Below are positions 19,010 to 28,369 of a stretch of DNA of 64,000 nucleotides, piece by piece; the first letter of the stretch is position 1, and each line of letters opens with the position of its first letter. The notes under the pieces were generated by a model that ran no database searches, was not told the origin of the DNA, and saw nothing but the letters and a program-made list of their open reading frames with translations. Source of the stretch: Bacteroidota bacterium (lineage in GTDB: Bacteria > Bacteroidota > Rhodothermia > Balneolales > HLUCCA01); NCBI GenBank assembly GCA_020832235.1, contig JAFIEZ010000005.1, forward strand, positions 151,374-215,373, in the 5' to 3' direction. A program made the position numbers and the translations under genes.

Positions 19010-20368
19010 TTAGTTACGTAGCACTTCAGCATTTAATACTTCTATTAGTACTCGTCCGTCGGAATAAGGTAAAGTTAAACCCAGTATGTGTGCGATTGTC
19101 GGTGCAATATCTACCATACTAATGATTTCATCAATAAACTCATCCGTCTCAATAAAGTTACCGGCTGCAATAAATATGCCAAGCATATCCTTATGTGTAT
19201 TCAGATATCCGTGTTGCCCAAGAGCAGTTTCCCCGCCTACGGCTTCAGAAACCACAGCCCCTTCTCCAGCCTGTATATTGAATGCATACCCTGGAGCGGC
19301 AAAAAGAGCCAGCTGCCCATCTTGGGTAAGCGGCAATCCAAATTCTTTAAATTCATGTGAATCGAGTACACGCTCAATTCCATCTATTTGCATCATCAGT
19401 TCTTTGACCTGATGAATAGTGTTTTGGTCGTGCGGATCTTCAAAGTAAACCATCGCAAACCCGCCTCCAGAAACAACCTGTGCTAAACCTGACTGGGGGA
19501 GATTGTTTTCATTTACGATTAGTAAACCCTGCTCCCTCAGCAAGATATTTGGACGAATAATATACTGTACACCACCCATGCCATGGTCCGATACTACCAA
19601 TATGGTGGTATTGGCTCTCTTACCCTCCCGAATCAATACTTCAAGAAGGCTTGCTATACGTTCATCGGTATATTCTAGTGCAGCCACTGCCTCAGGCGAA
19701 TGTGGCCCAAACTGATGCATGGTTTTATCAACGTTCAGTAAGTGAATTGCCATGAATTCTGGCATTCTGTTTTGGATAAGATAGTTGGAGGCCTCAATGT
19801 ATAGAGAATCCCGGCCAGCATGATTAAACCTCCATAGCGCGAAGTTATTCATGTGGTTGAGAATACCGGCATCGAACAAGTCCCACATGAAATCTTCACT
19901 CATGCTGTCAATAGGGTCTGGAGCATCGGGGAGGTTGTCGTCAATTATGGTACTGTTACGGGTTCCCGGCCAATTGATTCCAGCCGTGGAAAGGCCAGCC
20001 TCTGAGGCTAAATCAAATAATGTGGGTACTTGTAGTAGATCGTCACTATGAACACGACTTGTTACCTGTACCGGTATACCTTGGGTAGGCACTCCATTAA
20101 ATAGCACTCCGTGATTGGAAGATGCCAATCCGGTAACCAGGCTAACATGATTAGGCCAGGTGTTACTAGGATTAATGGGGCGTAAGCCCCGCGACCAGAC
20201 GCCCTCCTCCGCAAGCATGCGCAGGGTAGGAAGTTTTATGGTATTATCCCATAGCATTTCAGCTGGAAAGCCATCGATACTTATGAGTATGACGTGTCTG
20301 TCTTGGCTGGTCTCCTGGTAATCAATTCCCGTTAGCGTTAAAAAAAAGGCGAAGATGATTGCAAGCAT
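19010..20368 (-). CDS. Nucleotide pyrophosphatase/phosphodiesterase-family exported hydrolase
   Basis: A 452-residue alkaline-phosphatase-superfamily enzyme of the NPP branch. A short hydrophobic leader comes first, then HVILISIDGFPAEMLW with the first metal Asp, and NPSNTWPNHVSLVTG with the nucleophile Thr. LNVDKTMHQFGPHS, VVSDHGMGG and GQHGYLN complete the two-zinc site. The family cleaves phosphodiester or pyrophosphate bonds in nucleotides and lipids. Probably periplasmic. The gene is followed by DUF2892 on the same strand with a 72-bp gap, and no obvious partner is present. Confidence 0.9.
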   Translation of the reverse strand: MLAIIFAFFLTLTGIDYQETSQDRHVILISIDGFPAEMLWDNTIKLPTLRMLAEEGVWSRGLRPINPSNTWPNHVSLVTGLASSNHGVLFNGVPTQGIPVQVTSRVHSDDLLQVPTLFDLASEAGLSTAGINWPGTRNSTIIDDNLPDAPDPIDSMSEDFMWDLFDAGILNHMNNFALWRFNHAGRDSLYIEASNYLIQNRMPEFMAIHLLNVDKTMHQFGPHSPEAVAALEYTDERIASLLEVLIREGKRANTTILVVSDHGMGGVQYIIRPNILLREQGLLIVNENNLPQSGLAQVVSGGGFAMVYFEDPHDQNTIHQVKELMMQIDGIERVLDSHEFKEFGLPLTQDGQLALFAAPGYAFNIQAGEGAVVSEAVGGETALGQHGYLNTHKDMLGIFIAAGNFIETDEFIDEIISMVDIAPTIAHILGLTLPYSDGRVLIEVLNAEVLRN

Positions 20369-20513
20369 GATGAAACTCCACTGTAGCCGTGCAGCAGGTA
20401 TCGCATAGATACAGCTTACCCGCTGTTACTCTGAACGTTATGAGAAATGGTCGCTCAGAAATATACTTCAAATTACAGCACATCTGAAAGAAGGACATGA
20501 TATAGCTACACGA

Positions 20514-23378
20514 TCATCCGGTAGTACCCAGCCCGCTGGCAATGGCATTTAAGACAAGGAGCATGCCGGGCATCATTTCAGCTGCAGCTTTATCATTACC
20601 CTCAGATTTCAGCGTTCTCCAGGTCTGGAGCTGTTGGATCTGTAAATGATGTAGTGGTCGCAACTTTTCATCGCGGTAGCCAATCATGGAATGCATTCTT
20701 GCACGTCGTTCGTTGAGCTTTTGACCGTACAGAAGTTCGAGCATTTCTTTGGTGCGCTCAAATTCAGAGGTAATTTGACTCAGAATTGTTGTACGAAGTG
20801 ATTCGTCTTCTACCATACCTGCGTACGATTTCATAAGCTCGGTGTCGGTGAGTGCAATAGCACTAGATGCATTGGTAATGATATATCGAAATGGATAGAA
20901 TCCAACTGCGTGATCTGTGAGCACTTCGAATTCCTTTGGTGACTCAGTCCTGAGCCGGTTTAGAGCAGTTCCTACCCCATACCATCCGGTTAGAAAAAAA
21001 CGGGATTGGCTCCAACTGAATACCCAAGGTATGGCCCGAAGGTCTTCAAAGCTTCGTTTACCTGTGCGACGCGCAGGCCGAGATCCAATGCTGCTGTTTT
21101 CAATGATATCGAGTGGAGTTGCCTGAGCGAAAAAGCTTACGAAGCCGTCGGTTTGAATCAGCTCTTGATAATGTTCAAGGCTGAACTGGTACACCTTCTC
21201 AATAATAGGTTCGAGTTCGTGGTAAAGTTTTTTTCGGTCACCTTCAAAATCGTGAGGCTCGTAGGCGCCCATAGTCAGACCCATAGTACCGGCCTGAAGT
21301 AATTCCAGATTGTATAGAGCTGTTATTTTGTTCGCATACTTTTGCGAAATGACTTCTCCTTGTTCCGTTACCCGCATATCATTACCAATGGTTCCGCCCG
21401 GCAAACCGGCAATGAAACGGTGTGTAGGGCCTGCACCCCGGCTGATGGTGCCACCACGACCATGAAAATAACGTATTCGAACACCAAGGTCTGAACCTGT
21501 TTTGGTAAGATTGCGTTGCGCTTTATTCAAGCTCCACAAGCTCGCCATAATGCCACCGTCTTTGTTGCTGTCGCTGTAACCCACCATGACCATTTGTACA
21601 GGATCATCGTGACTGATTTCCTTCAGAGAAAGGGGCCCATCCGAAAGAGTGATCATCTTTTCACGCAATGCCGATTGTAACTTAAGACTACGTTTGGTGA
21701 CAGGATGGGACAAAAACTCATGAAGAATAGCCGGTCCCTTTTCCAGGTCACCAATTGTCTCCAGTAGTGGTACCACAGGTAGAAATGAAGCCAAACCCTC
21801 GTCGGTAACCTCAAGTAACCCAGCTTCACGTCCTAGCACATACACAACTAGAAGATCACTCAGGCTGCGGGTCATACTAATGATTAGAGAGCCAATTCCA
21901 GCAGTTCCATATCGAATACAATGACGGTAAACCACACGATAACAGTCTAAAACGGCATCGGCTTCACCACCGAGCTTGAATCTGCGCCGTACAAATGGTC
22001 GTGTACTCTTTAGTTCTTCATTCAAAAAAGCCAGACGCCGCTCTTCGGACCATTCAGGAAAACTTGCTGCATCTTCAATGCCTGCAGCCATCATTAATTG
22101 TGAGATTGCAGCATCATGAAACCGGCTGTTCTGCCGAATGTCAAGCGCCATCATGTGAAACCCGAACGTTTGAATTTTACGAACCAAAGGTTCTACGTCG
22201 GTACGTAAGATGAGTTTTGCATTAATAGCGCGTAAAGACTCCGTTAGTACACGCAGATCGTTGAGCAGTTCCGTTTCACTAGCGTAAAAGCGTTTACTTG
22301 CCGAGTGTTTTGTTGTCTGCTCATGTGCGTCTGGTGAAATATGGCTTTTAAGCGGATTGTCCAACTCATCCAGTGGAAGCTTCTCTAATATAAGATTGAG
22401 GAACTGTCTCCAAGGTTCATTAGCATTGCGGGATGCGGCCTTAATACCAGTTTCACCCAAATCAATAAGAAGGCGGGCTATGGCATTGGTAAGGCATTCA
22501 GGAGCATCAACTTCTAGTTCAGAAATACTGATTTTACGAGCCAGTTCGCGCAGGTCGTTCTTTATCATTGTGAGCGCTGTCTTACGTAATTCAGTAAGAG
22601 TATTCCTGGTCACTTCTGCAGTAACAAACGGATGCCCGTCACGGTCGCCTCCAACCCAGTTACCAAAAGAAATCTTTGGAAGCTGATCGGAGCTGGATAT
22701 CACCGACATATCTAAGCCATTCTGTTGCCATGCATCTCGTAGACGTTGATCCAGCATTGGAAGTACTTCTGGAAATACATTTTTCATGTAATGGAGTACG
22801 TTGCGTAACTCATCTTGTATCGTAGGTTTTTGAAGGAAAACTTGTCCTGTATTCCAGAGTCGCTGCATGGCAGCCTGAATCTCATCGGCAATATGTTGTT
22901 GTTCTTGCTCTGTGTAAACCGGATTTTCTCGCCGAACCATCAGAACATAAATTGCCCGGAGCTGATCAATGACAGTAGACCTTTTCGACTCGGTCGGGTG
23001 AGCCGTAAACACAGGTTCTATCTTGTTCTTGGGTAGCTGGGCTGCAATTTGCTCTGCAGTTAGTCCACGTGCTTTTAAATCGCGAAGCGTTTTACCCCAT
23101 AAACCGGATATTCGGGACAACCCGTGTTCGTTCTCAAGCTTGCGGCGAAGTTGAACAGCCGCATTTTCCTCTGCAATCGTAAGAAACTGAAAATATAATG
23201 AGTAGGCCTTACTGACTTTATGAGGGTCGATATCACCGCTTAAATCGCCATCAAGCCGACGGGCAACATCATGCTCCCCAATTTCCTCAAGCATATTAGT
23301 GTAACAAGATCGCAGAAAATCTATATCGTTCTGAATTTTTTGAAGATCGAGGCTGTCGTCGGTAGTGCTGAAATACAT
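20514..23378 (-). CDS. ppc: Phosphoenolpyruvate carboxylase
   Basis: A 954-residue enzyme that adds bicarbonate to PEP to give oxaloacetate, longer than the about 880 residues of E. coli. Catalytic motifs are intact: VFTAHPTES (His127), GGDRDGHPFVT, GYSDSNKDGG, FHGRGGTISRGAGPTHRF and the RAIPWVFSWSQSRF region. The C-terminus reads ASGLGTTG instead of the common GMRNTG, so the Asn that helps bind the inhibitor aspartate is replaced by Thr. The region matching the family's FAKAD lysine (E. coli Lys773) also looks different (ITNASSAIAL), judged by eye. Feedback by aspartate may be weak or absent. Anaplerosis is the expected role, and bicarbonate may be supplied by SbtA. Confidence 0.95.
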   Translation of the reverse strand: MYFSTTDDSLDLQKIQNDIDFLRSCYTNMLEEIGEHDVARRLDGDLSGDIDPHKVSKAYSLYFQFLTIAEENAAVQLRRKLENEHGLSRISGLWGKTLRDLKARGLTAEQIAAQLPKNKIEPVFTAHPTESKRSTVIDQLRAIYVLMVRRENPVYTEQEQQHIADEIQAAMQRLWNTGQVFLQKPTIQDELRNVLHYMKNVFPEVLPMLDQRLRDAWQQNGLDMSVISSSDQLPKISFGNWVGGDRDGHPFVTAEVTRNTLTELRKTALTMIKNDLRELARKISISELEVDAPECLTNAIARLLIDLGETGIKAASRNANEPWRQFLNLILEKLPLDELDNPLKSHISPDAHEQTTKHSASKRFYASETELLNDLRVLTESLRAINAKLILRTDVEPLVRKIQTFGFHMMALDIRQNSRFHDAAISQLMMAAGIEDAASFPEWSEERRLAFLNEELKSTRPFVRRRFKLGGEADAVLDCYRVVYRHCIRYGTAGIGSLIISMTRSLSDLLVVYVLGREAGLLEVTDEGLASFLPVVPLLETIGDLEKGPAILHEFLSHPVTKRSLKLQSALREKMITLSDGPLSLKEISHDDPVQMVMVGYSDSNKDGGIMASLWSLNKAQRNLTKTGSDLGVRIRYFHGRGGTISRGAGPTHRFIAGLPGGTIGNDMRVTEQGEVISQKYANKITALYNLELLQAGTMGLTMGAYEPHDFEGDRKKLYHELEPIIEKVYQFSLEHYQELIQTDGFVSFFAQATPLDIIENSSIGSRPARRTGKRSFEDLRAIPWVFSWSQSRFFLTGWYGVGTALNRLRTESPKEFEVLTDHAVGFYPFRYIITNASSAIALTDTELMKSYAGMVEDESLRTTILSQITSEFERTKEMLELLYGQKLNERRARMHSMIGYRDEKLRPLHHLQIQQLQTWRTLKSEGNDKAAAEMMPGMLLVLNAIASGLGTTG

Positions 23379-23445
23379 GATGAAAGTGGCGTTAGTGAAT
23401 CATACAGTGCGATTATTAGATAAATCAATATACTGAATAAACAAG

Positions 23446-23481
23446 AAAAGCCCGAAAGAATCGCATCTGTCGGGCTTTTTT
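23446..23481 (-). terminator. Rho-independent terminator of the DUF302 gene
   Basis: The arms AAAAGCCCGA (23446-23455) and TCGGGCTTTTTT (23470-23481) pair perfectly across a 14-base loop. It lies between the DUF302 stop (23587) and the ppc start (23378). Reading on the minus strand, the hairpin is followed by TTTTC, and on the plus strand by a longer T-run; it would end DUF302 transcription and leave ppc with its own promoter in the remaining 67 bp. Confidence 0.8.
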
Positions 23482-23586
23482 AAGTCAATAATATTGAGGA
23501 CGGAGTGGCAATGCATGATTATTTAACTTCAGAACCAACCTGCCCTACAAAAAACGGGTGTTGGGAGGTAACACGCTGCCAAATTT

Positions 23587-24066
23587 CTACCGAATAACCT
23601 GCGCAACTACTGCTTCCATTTCAGCAGCAGCTTTTTGCATAACGTCATTGATGACGCCGCCGAAAGGTTTTGCCATTAGCTGGGAATCCATTCTTGCTAC
23701 GTATGTTTTTCCGTCACTCTTTTCGTAAATAGCGATTCTACAAGGCATCATTGGTGTTACAATGCGCTCATCGTCAAGTTTCAGGATTTCTGCGGAATAT
23801 CTGGAAGAACAAAGCTCAAAAATCTTTACCCCTATAACGTCATGTCCATGACCTTGTAAGATTTCCTGCATATCGTGTGTTACCACAACACTCCACCCCG
23901 CCTCTAATGTCTTTTCTTCAAAAATTTGAACGGTTGTTTCAAAGTCATATCTGGATTCATCTTCCATCATCATCATTCCGGGTAAACTGTAAAACCCGAT
24001 AATACCCGTTAATATGGCGCCTACGACCAATCCACCCACTGCTGTAAGAATTACTTTTGTATTCAT
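23587..24066 (-). CDS. DUF302-domain membrane-anchored protein
   Basis: A 159-residue protein with one N-terminal helix (about 5-28) and a DUF302 domain. The family motif appears as FEEKTLEAGWSVVVTHDMQEIL, then FELCSSRYSAEIL and MPCRIAIYEKSDGKTYVARMD, and the domain ends with VMQKAAAEMEAVV. DUF302 proteins are common near thiol and oxidative-stress genes; the biochemical role is not established. Two cysteines (in ELCSS and MPCRI) are usual in this group. A terminator at 23446-23481 isolates the gene from ppc. Confidence 0.88.
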   Translation of the reverse strand: MNTKVILTAVGGLVVGAILTGIIGFYSLPGMMMMEDESRYDFETTVQIFEEKTLEAGWSVVVTHDMQEILQGHGHDVIGVKIFELCSSRYSAEILKLDDERIVTPMMPCRIAIYEKSDGKTYVARMDSQLMAKPFGGVINDVMQKAAAEMEAVVAQVIR

Positions 24067-24309
24067 GTTTATATTATATTTGTTATTACTACTTGTATTT
24101 ACATGTTAATATATAAATGATTTTAGTTAGTGTCAATATGCTGACTTTTGGAGGCACTGAATTCGGTAACAGCGTTTAAAACAGGCTAAATACGCATATG
24201 CCTTTACGAAGTTCCTCTCCGATAGCAGCGTAGTGTTTCGTGCAACGCTTCCGTTTGCCGCATACCTAAGCAAGATGCAATTCAGATTACAGCGCCCATG
24301 CGATCCACA

Positions 24310-24783
24310 CTAATTGGATTCCCCGGGAACCTCACCGATGAATTGAACGTGACGGGTTCTGCGTGGTAAGTGAATATACTCCTGAGGATAAGTAATCATT
24401 CGGCAACTGCCCAGGTCGTTGAGCGGACCAACCGTAATACGGATCACATTTGATCGTCGTTCAACGCGTTCTACCGCATTTGCGTAATGCGTACATCCCG
24501 AGGGTTGCTGGCCCCAAAAAATCCCGACCAACGTATGGGTGTCAAAGTCGAAGGCCGGTGCCGGGGGAGGTTCCGTATGATGAATACCGGAGTAGTGCCT
24601 TCTGAAGAACATCGACCACGACTCGTAATCGTTAAATACCACGACCATCGGTTCTTCAACCCGGGTAGAGGTCTGCAGGCTTTCAAAGTCCATTTCCTGA
24701 AACTCTGTACTAACCAGCTCGCATCCTGAAAACGTCAGAAACAGTAATAAGCATACAATAATTATACTATTTATGGATTTCAT
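24310..24783 (-). CDS. Lipoprotein with PrcB C-terminal-like domain
   Basis: A 157-residue protein with lipoprotein leader MKSINSIIIVCLLLFLTFSG and the lipobox Cys. The mature part (FNDYESWSMFFRRHY, FDFDTHTLVGIFWGQQPSGC, YPQEYIHLPRR) fits the PrcB_C-type domain, which in Treponema belongs to the dentilisin complex, a family with many uncharacterised members. No protease partner is adjacent. The 243 bp upstream (24067-24309) hold no gene that I can support. Family assignment is by motif shape and is moderate. Confidence 0.7.
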   Translation of the reverse strand: MKSINSIIIVCLLLFLTFSGCELVSTEFQEMDFESLQTSTRVEEPMVVVFNDYESWSMFFRRHYSGIHHTEPPPAPAFDFDTHTLVGIFWGQQPSGCTHYANAVERVERRSNVIRITVGPLNDLGSCRMITYPQEYIHLPRRTRHVQFIGEVPGESN

Positions 24784-24870
24784 TCTTGAAATATGATATT
24801 AGTGCCTGTAATTTGGATGCTTCTCGGCCAGCGCAGCTTGCCGCAGTGCAGGTTGGATGTGCACAAATAA

Positions 24871-25866
24871 TCAGCTGTCCCAACTTAGAATCTGATCAAT
24901 ATGAGCATATTCTTCATTCGAGAACGATAGATGCTGCAGTGCACCCAGATTGTCTTGAATCTGTTCTACGCTGCTGGCACCAATCAGCACACTGGTGATT
25001 TCTGGAATGCGAAGCACCCAGGCCAGCGCCATTTGCGCTAACGATTGCCCCCGTCGTTGCGCAAGCTCATGCAAAGCTGAAATTTGCTTCATGCGACCCT
25101 CGGTAATCGCATCTTTTCGCAGAAACCCGTGCGGTTTATCTGCGCGGGACCCTTTGGGGATTCCCTTCAGATACCTATCGGTGAGCATTCCCTGAGCCAG
25201 CGGCGAAAACGGAATACATCCCATACCGGTATCACGAACCGCATCAATCAATTCTTTTTCAATCCATCGGTTAAACATATTATACACCGGCTGATGGATG
25301 AGACAGGGGGTGCCCATTTCGCGGAGTATAGCCGCTGCTTTACGGGTTGAGGTGGCATCGTATGAAGAAATGCCCACATATAGAGCCTTGCCCGACTTTA
25401 CGGCATGGTCCAACGCGCCGAGCGATTCCTCTAATGGTGTGTTTGGATCCGGTCGATGGTGATAGAAGATATCTACATATTCAATGCCCATGCGTTTCAG
25501 GCTTTGGTCGAGACTGCTGAGCAGATGCTTTCGTGAACCCCACTCCCCGTATGGCCCTGGCCACATCCCGTATCCGGCTTTGGTTGAAATAATGAGTTCA
25601 TCCCGGTGAAATTTGAAGTCCTTTTTCAGGATGTTGCCAAAGACTGACTCTGCTGATCCCGGTGGGGGACCATAATTGTTTGCCAGGTCAAAATGGGTTA
25701 TGCCATTATCAAAAGCATAATGAATCATCTTGCGGGCGTTATGGTAGTCGTCCACTTCACCGAAGTTATGCCACAATCCCAACGAAATCGCCGGCAGCAA
25801 AAGTCCGCTCCGGCCGCTGTGTCCGTAAGGCATGGTCTCATATCGATGTTCGCTGGGTGTGTACAT
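24871..25866 (-). CDS. YghZ-type aldo/keto reductase (L-glyceraldehyde 3-phosphate reductase)
   Basis: A 331-residue cytoplasmic NADPH-dependent reductase. It matches the YghZ branch: it starts YETMPYGHSGRSGLLLPAISLGLWHNFG, shown here only in part, and has FDLANNYGPPPGSAE with the catalytic Tyr, ELIISTKAGYGMWPGPYG with the Lys, and FYHHRPDPNTPLEE with the His. YghZ reduces L-glyceraldehyde 3-phosphate and related toxic aldehydes. Close resemblance supports that activity here, but no test is possible from sequence. It is followed by a tandem repeat tract before the adenine deaminase gene. Confidence 0.9.
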   Translation of the reverse strand: MYTPSEHRYETMPYGHSGRSGLLLPAISLGLWHNFGEVDDYHNARKMIHYAFDNGITHFDLANNYGPPPGSAESVFGNILKKDFKFHRDELIISTKAGYGMWPGPYGEWGSRKHLLSSLDQSLKRMGIEYVDIFYHHRPDPNTPLEESLGALDHAVKSGKALYVGISSYDATSTRKAAAILREMGTPCLIHQPVYNMFNRWIEKELIDAVRDTGMGCIPFSPLAQGMLTDRYLKGIPKGSRADKPHGFLRKDAITEGRMKQISALHELAQRRGQSLAQMALAWVLRIPEITSVLIGASSVEQIQDNLGALQHLSFSNEEYAHIDQILSWDS

Positions 25867-25983
25867 GGTTTTTTAATCTTGTAGGTTAAATGGATGTCTT
25901 CAACTTCTGTTCGTTTTATATCAGTCATACCTCTTGTAAGCAGATGCCTGCTGACCGCTGTACGAGACTTGTCTTTAGGCGAA

Positions 25984-26096
25984 ACTACTTCCGGAGGTTA
26001 ATGCCGAACAGGCTCCCGTTAGCAGATACGTACTGCCGGAGGTGAATACCGAACAGGCTCCCGTTAGCAGATACGAACTATCAAAAGTGAATGCTG
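25984..26096. repeat. 45-bp tandem repeat, about 2.4 copies
   Basis: Copies at 25984-26030 and 26031-26075 share CCGAACAGGCTCCCGTTAGC and CCGGAGG with few differences, and a third decayed copy runs to about 26096 (GTGAATGCTG). The period is 45 bp, measured between the CCGGAGG boxes at 25991 and 26036. It lies in the 269-bp spacer between the aldo/keto reductase start and the adenine deaminase stop, and contains no open gene of its own. Being a multiple of three it could be decayed coding DNA, but no protein family is visible. Confidence 0.8.
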
Positions 26097-26135
26097 CGCG
26101 GGGTTATTTGTTAGGTAAAACAAAACAACAACAAG

Positions 26136-27947
26136 TTACACAAAGCTGAACGATTCTCCGTCAAAAAGACCCTTATCGCTGAGTTTGAGTTTGGGAATGA
26201 CCAGCAAGGCCATGAAAGAAATGAGCATAAATGGGGCCTGGATGGTGCTGCCCATCTCCCGTGCCATCTCCGTCAGACGCTCATATCCCTTGGCCACCGC
26301 CTCTCCGTCTGCCACGCTCATAATTCCGGCTACAGGTAGCCCTACCACGTTTTGCTGATCGCCGGTCACTGCCGCGATACCCCCTTTTTCAGCCATAATC
26401 AGATTCACCACCCGACTCAGGTCTTCGTCGGAGCTGCCTACCGCAATGATATTGTGCGAGTCGTGCGCTACCGATGAGGCAATGGCGCCGCGTTTAATGC
26501 CGAAATTTTTGATGAATGCCACCGAAACCGGGGCTTTTTGATACCGGTTCACTACAGCCACTTTGAGGATGTCTTTGTCGATGTCGGGCTGGACATGCCC
26601 TTGTACCACAGACAAAGCATGTTGCTCTCCGCCGGTTACAATTTCTCCGTCGTGGGCTATTATAATATGGCGGACTTCGGCTGTAGGACTACTAATAGGC
26701 GTTTGGAAATCCGATGCTACAGCATCTTTACCTGACGTACGTGCTACCGCATTACGTTCTTCCCGCAAACCAGCGTCCGATTTTGTCGGTTCTCCCCGAA
26801 AACACGCAGATTCGGCATCGGCATCGGGATGGGCATCGGCATAGGCATCGGCATCCGAATCGATCGGCAGCGCAGCACCCCAGGCCGGTACAGCAAAATC
26901 ACCGGGATGTACCTTATACGAGGTAAAATGATTAACCGGAACCACAACTGGCCGCTCGAAACGCACCTCTCCATTTTTGAATACTGTATTGCCATCAATC
27001 CAGGTCTCCATCACGTTGAAATCCTGCAGGTTATCCACCACTACGAAATCAGCCGGATCGCCGCGGCGAAGCAACCCAACGGACAGAGAATAGTGTTCAA
27101 CCGGTTTTACACAGATAGCTCGCAGGGTATCGAACACATCATGGCCATAAGCCACCGACCGTGCCGCAATGCTGTTCATGTGCCCGCGAATAAGGTCGTC
27201 GGGATGCTTGTCATCGCTGCAGAACATGACATGATCGGGATGGTCGTCGAGCAGGGTGTGCAGGGCTTCGTAGTTTCGCGCGGCACTGCCCTCGCGTATC
27301 GCAATGAGCATGCCGGCACGGATTTTATCAAGAGCTTCCTCCCGACTCATGCATTCATGGTCGGTACTGATGCCGGCCGCGGCGTAATGCCGGGCCAAGT
27401 CGCCGGTGAGTCCCGGGGCGTGACCATCAACCGGCTTGCCGCGATCAATCGAGGCTTTGATTTTGGCCAGAATATCCGCATCGCGGTTTAATACCCCCGG
27501 CCAGTTCATCATTTCAGCAAGGTAGAGGATCTCATCACGATCGAGCAGCCGTTCAACCGCAGCCACATCCAGCGCAGCACCCGCCGTCTCGAAAGGCGTA
27601 GCCGGTACGCAGGAGGGAGCCCCGAAGAAGAACTTAAGTGGAACCGTATTCCCGTTCTCGATCATAAAATCTACTCCCTCCATACCGCATACATTCGCAA
27701 TTTCATGCGGATCGCTAACGGTCGCTACGGTTCCGTGCTGCACCGCAAGCCGGGCAAACTCCGATGGCACCAGCATGGAACTCTCGATGTGAATATGGGC
27801 ATCCACAAATCCGGGCATGATGTAGTGTTGGGGAACAGGCTCGTTTGTTTCCTCAATGGCTAAAATTTTGCCCTGCTCAATAGAAATTTCCCCTGGGAAG
27901 ATGCGACGATTGTGAAGATCGGTAACGAGACCTTTGAGTTTAGGCAT
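26136..27947 (-). CDS. ade: Adenine deaminase with an Asp/Ala-rich insertion
   Basis: The ATG at 27947 gives the family N-terminus (MPKLKGLVTDL); the longer frame would overlap the upstream cytochrome gene. The enzyme, of about 603 residues, converts adenine to hypoxanthine. Metal and catalytic motifs are GFVDAHIHIESSM, DGHAPGLTG, STDHECMSREE, CSDDKHPDDLIRGH and, late, SVAHDSHNIIAVG and TGDQQNVVGLP. About 60 residues (358-420) are inserted between the two halves: a (Asp-Ala) run encoded by hexamer repeats, then unrelated polar sequence. The insertion sits at the known junction of the two domains and probably loops out. Last gene of a three-gene operon. Confidence 0.95.
   Translation of the reverse strand: MPKLKGLVTDLHNRRIFPGEISIEQGKILAIEETNEPVPQHYIMPGFVDAHIHIESSMLVPSEFARLAVQHGTVATVSDPHEIANVCGMEGVDFMIENGNTVPLKFFFGAPSCVPATPFETAGAALDVAAVERLLDRDEILYLAEMMNWPGVLNRDADILAKIKASIDRGKPVDGHAPGLTGDLARHYAAAGISTDHECMSREEALDKIRAGMLIAIREGSAARNYEALHTLLDDHPDHVMFCSDDKHPDDLIRGHMNSIAARSVAYGHDVFDTLRAICVKPVEHYSLSVGLLRRGDPADFVVVDNLQDFNVMETWIDGNTVFKNGEVRFERPVVVPVNHFTSYKVHPGDFAVPAWGAALPIDSDADAYADAHPDADAESACFRGEPTKSDAGLREERNAVARTSGKDAVASDFQTPISSPTAEVRHIIIAHDGEIVTGGEQHALSVVQGHVQPDIDKDILKVAVVNRYQKAPVSVAFIKNFGIKRGAIASSVAHDSHNIIAVGSSDEDLSRVVNLIMAEKGGIAAVTGDQQNVVGLPVAGIMSVADGEAVAKGYERLTEMAREMGSTIQAPFMLISFMALLVIPKLKLSDKGLFDGESFSFV
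26813..26868 (-). repeat. Coding hexanucleotide repeat (GATGCC) inside ade
   Basis: On the coding strand the codons alternate GAT GCC with single-codon changes (GAT GCC, TAT GCC, CAT CCC), giving DADAYADAHPDADAE. About 8 to 9 units are visible. The tract is slippage-prone, but each six-base change keeps the frame, so length variants would change only the loop length between the two domains. Confidence 0.85.
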
Positions 27948-27961
27948 ACACTTAATATTAA

Positions 27962-28369
27962 TTAGAATGAGGCGGGCAGCAAAAGGCGATTCATGGACCG
28001 CAGCGGACCCGGGCATACGTTTTGATGACAGGCGATGCACGACGACATCACGATATTAAACTGCTGCCGGGGATTCTCGCTCGTGAATATATCGGCGTAC
28101 ATCGACTCAAATACCATAAAGAAGTCCTGATATTCCGATACGTCATCCACATGCTCTGAATGTGGTAGTCCTGCAAAGGAGGTTAATGGCTTGGCAACGG
28201 GTGTTTTCCCTGCTTCCAGATCGGCATGAATGCGTAACATATCACTCATGCGCTCTTGCATGGCTTCACGTAAATCCTCGGCAAGTTCGTAAGCCTTCTG
28301 AGTGGTTAAAAAGGAAGTAATATAGAACCCGCTCAATACAGCCAGTGCTATGAGGAGGATACGTTTCAT
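27962..28369 (-). CDS. Small exported monoheme cytochrome c-like protein
   Basis: A 135-residue protein with a signal anchor (MKRILLIALAVLSGFYITS) and a single heme c site, CIACH at 111-115, followed by NVCPGPL. The CxxCHxxxCPGP pattern is typical of a small periplasmic cytochrome family with a helical bundle before the heme. The ATG overlaps the DUF4920 stop by four bases, so the two are translationally coupled. Adenine deaminase follows 14 bp downstream. A periplasmic electron carrier is likely; the partner may be the diheme peroxidase or the DUF4920 lipoprotein, but that is guesswork. Confidence 0.85.
   Translation of the reverse strand: MKRILLIALAVLSGFYITSFLTTQKAYELAEDLREAMQERMSDMLRIHADLEAGKTPVAKPLTSFAGLPHSEHVDDVSEYQDFFMVFESMYADIFTSENPRQQFNIVMSSCIACHQNVCPGPLRSMNRLLLPASF

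Noticed and set aside
25984-26096. Possible CRISPR array
   Set aside because: Copies are adjacent with no unique spacers, and no cas gene is present.
26829-27491. A 220-codon open frame on the plus strand opposite the adenine deaminase gene
   Set aside because: It is antisense to a gene with complete catalytic motifs, begins within the hexamer repeat and resembles no family. It is a by-product of the G/C-rich codon use of ade.
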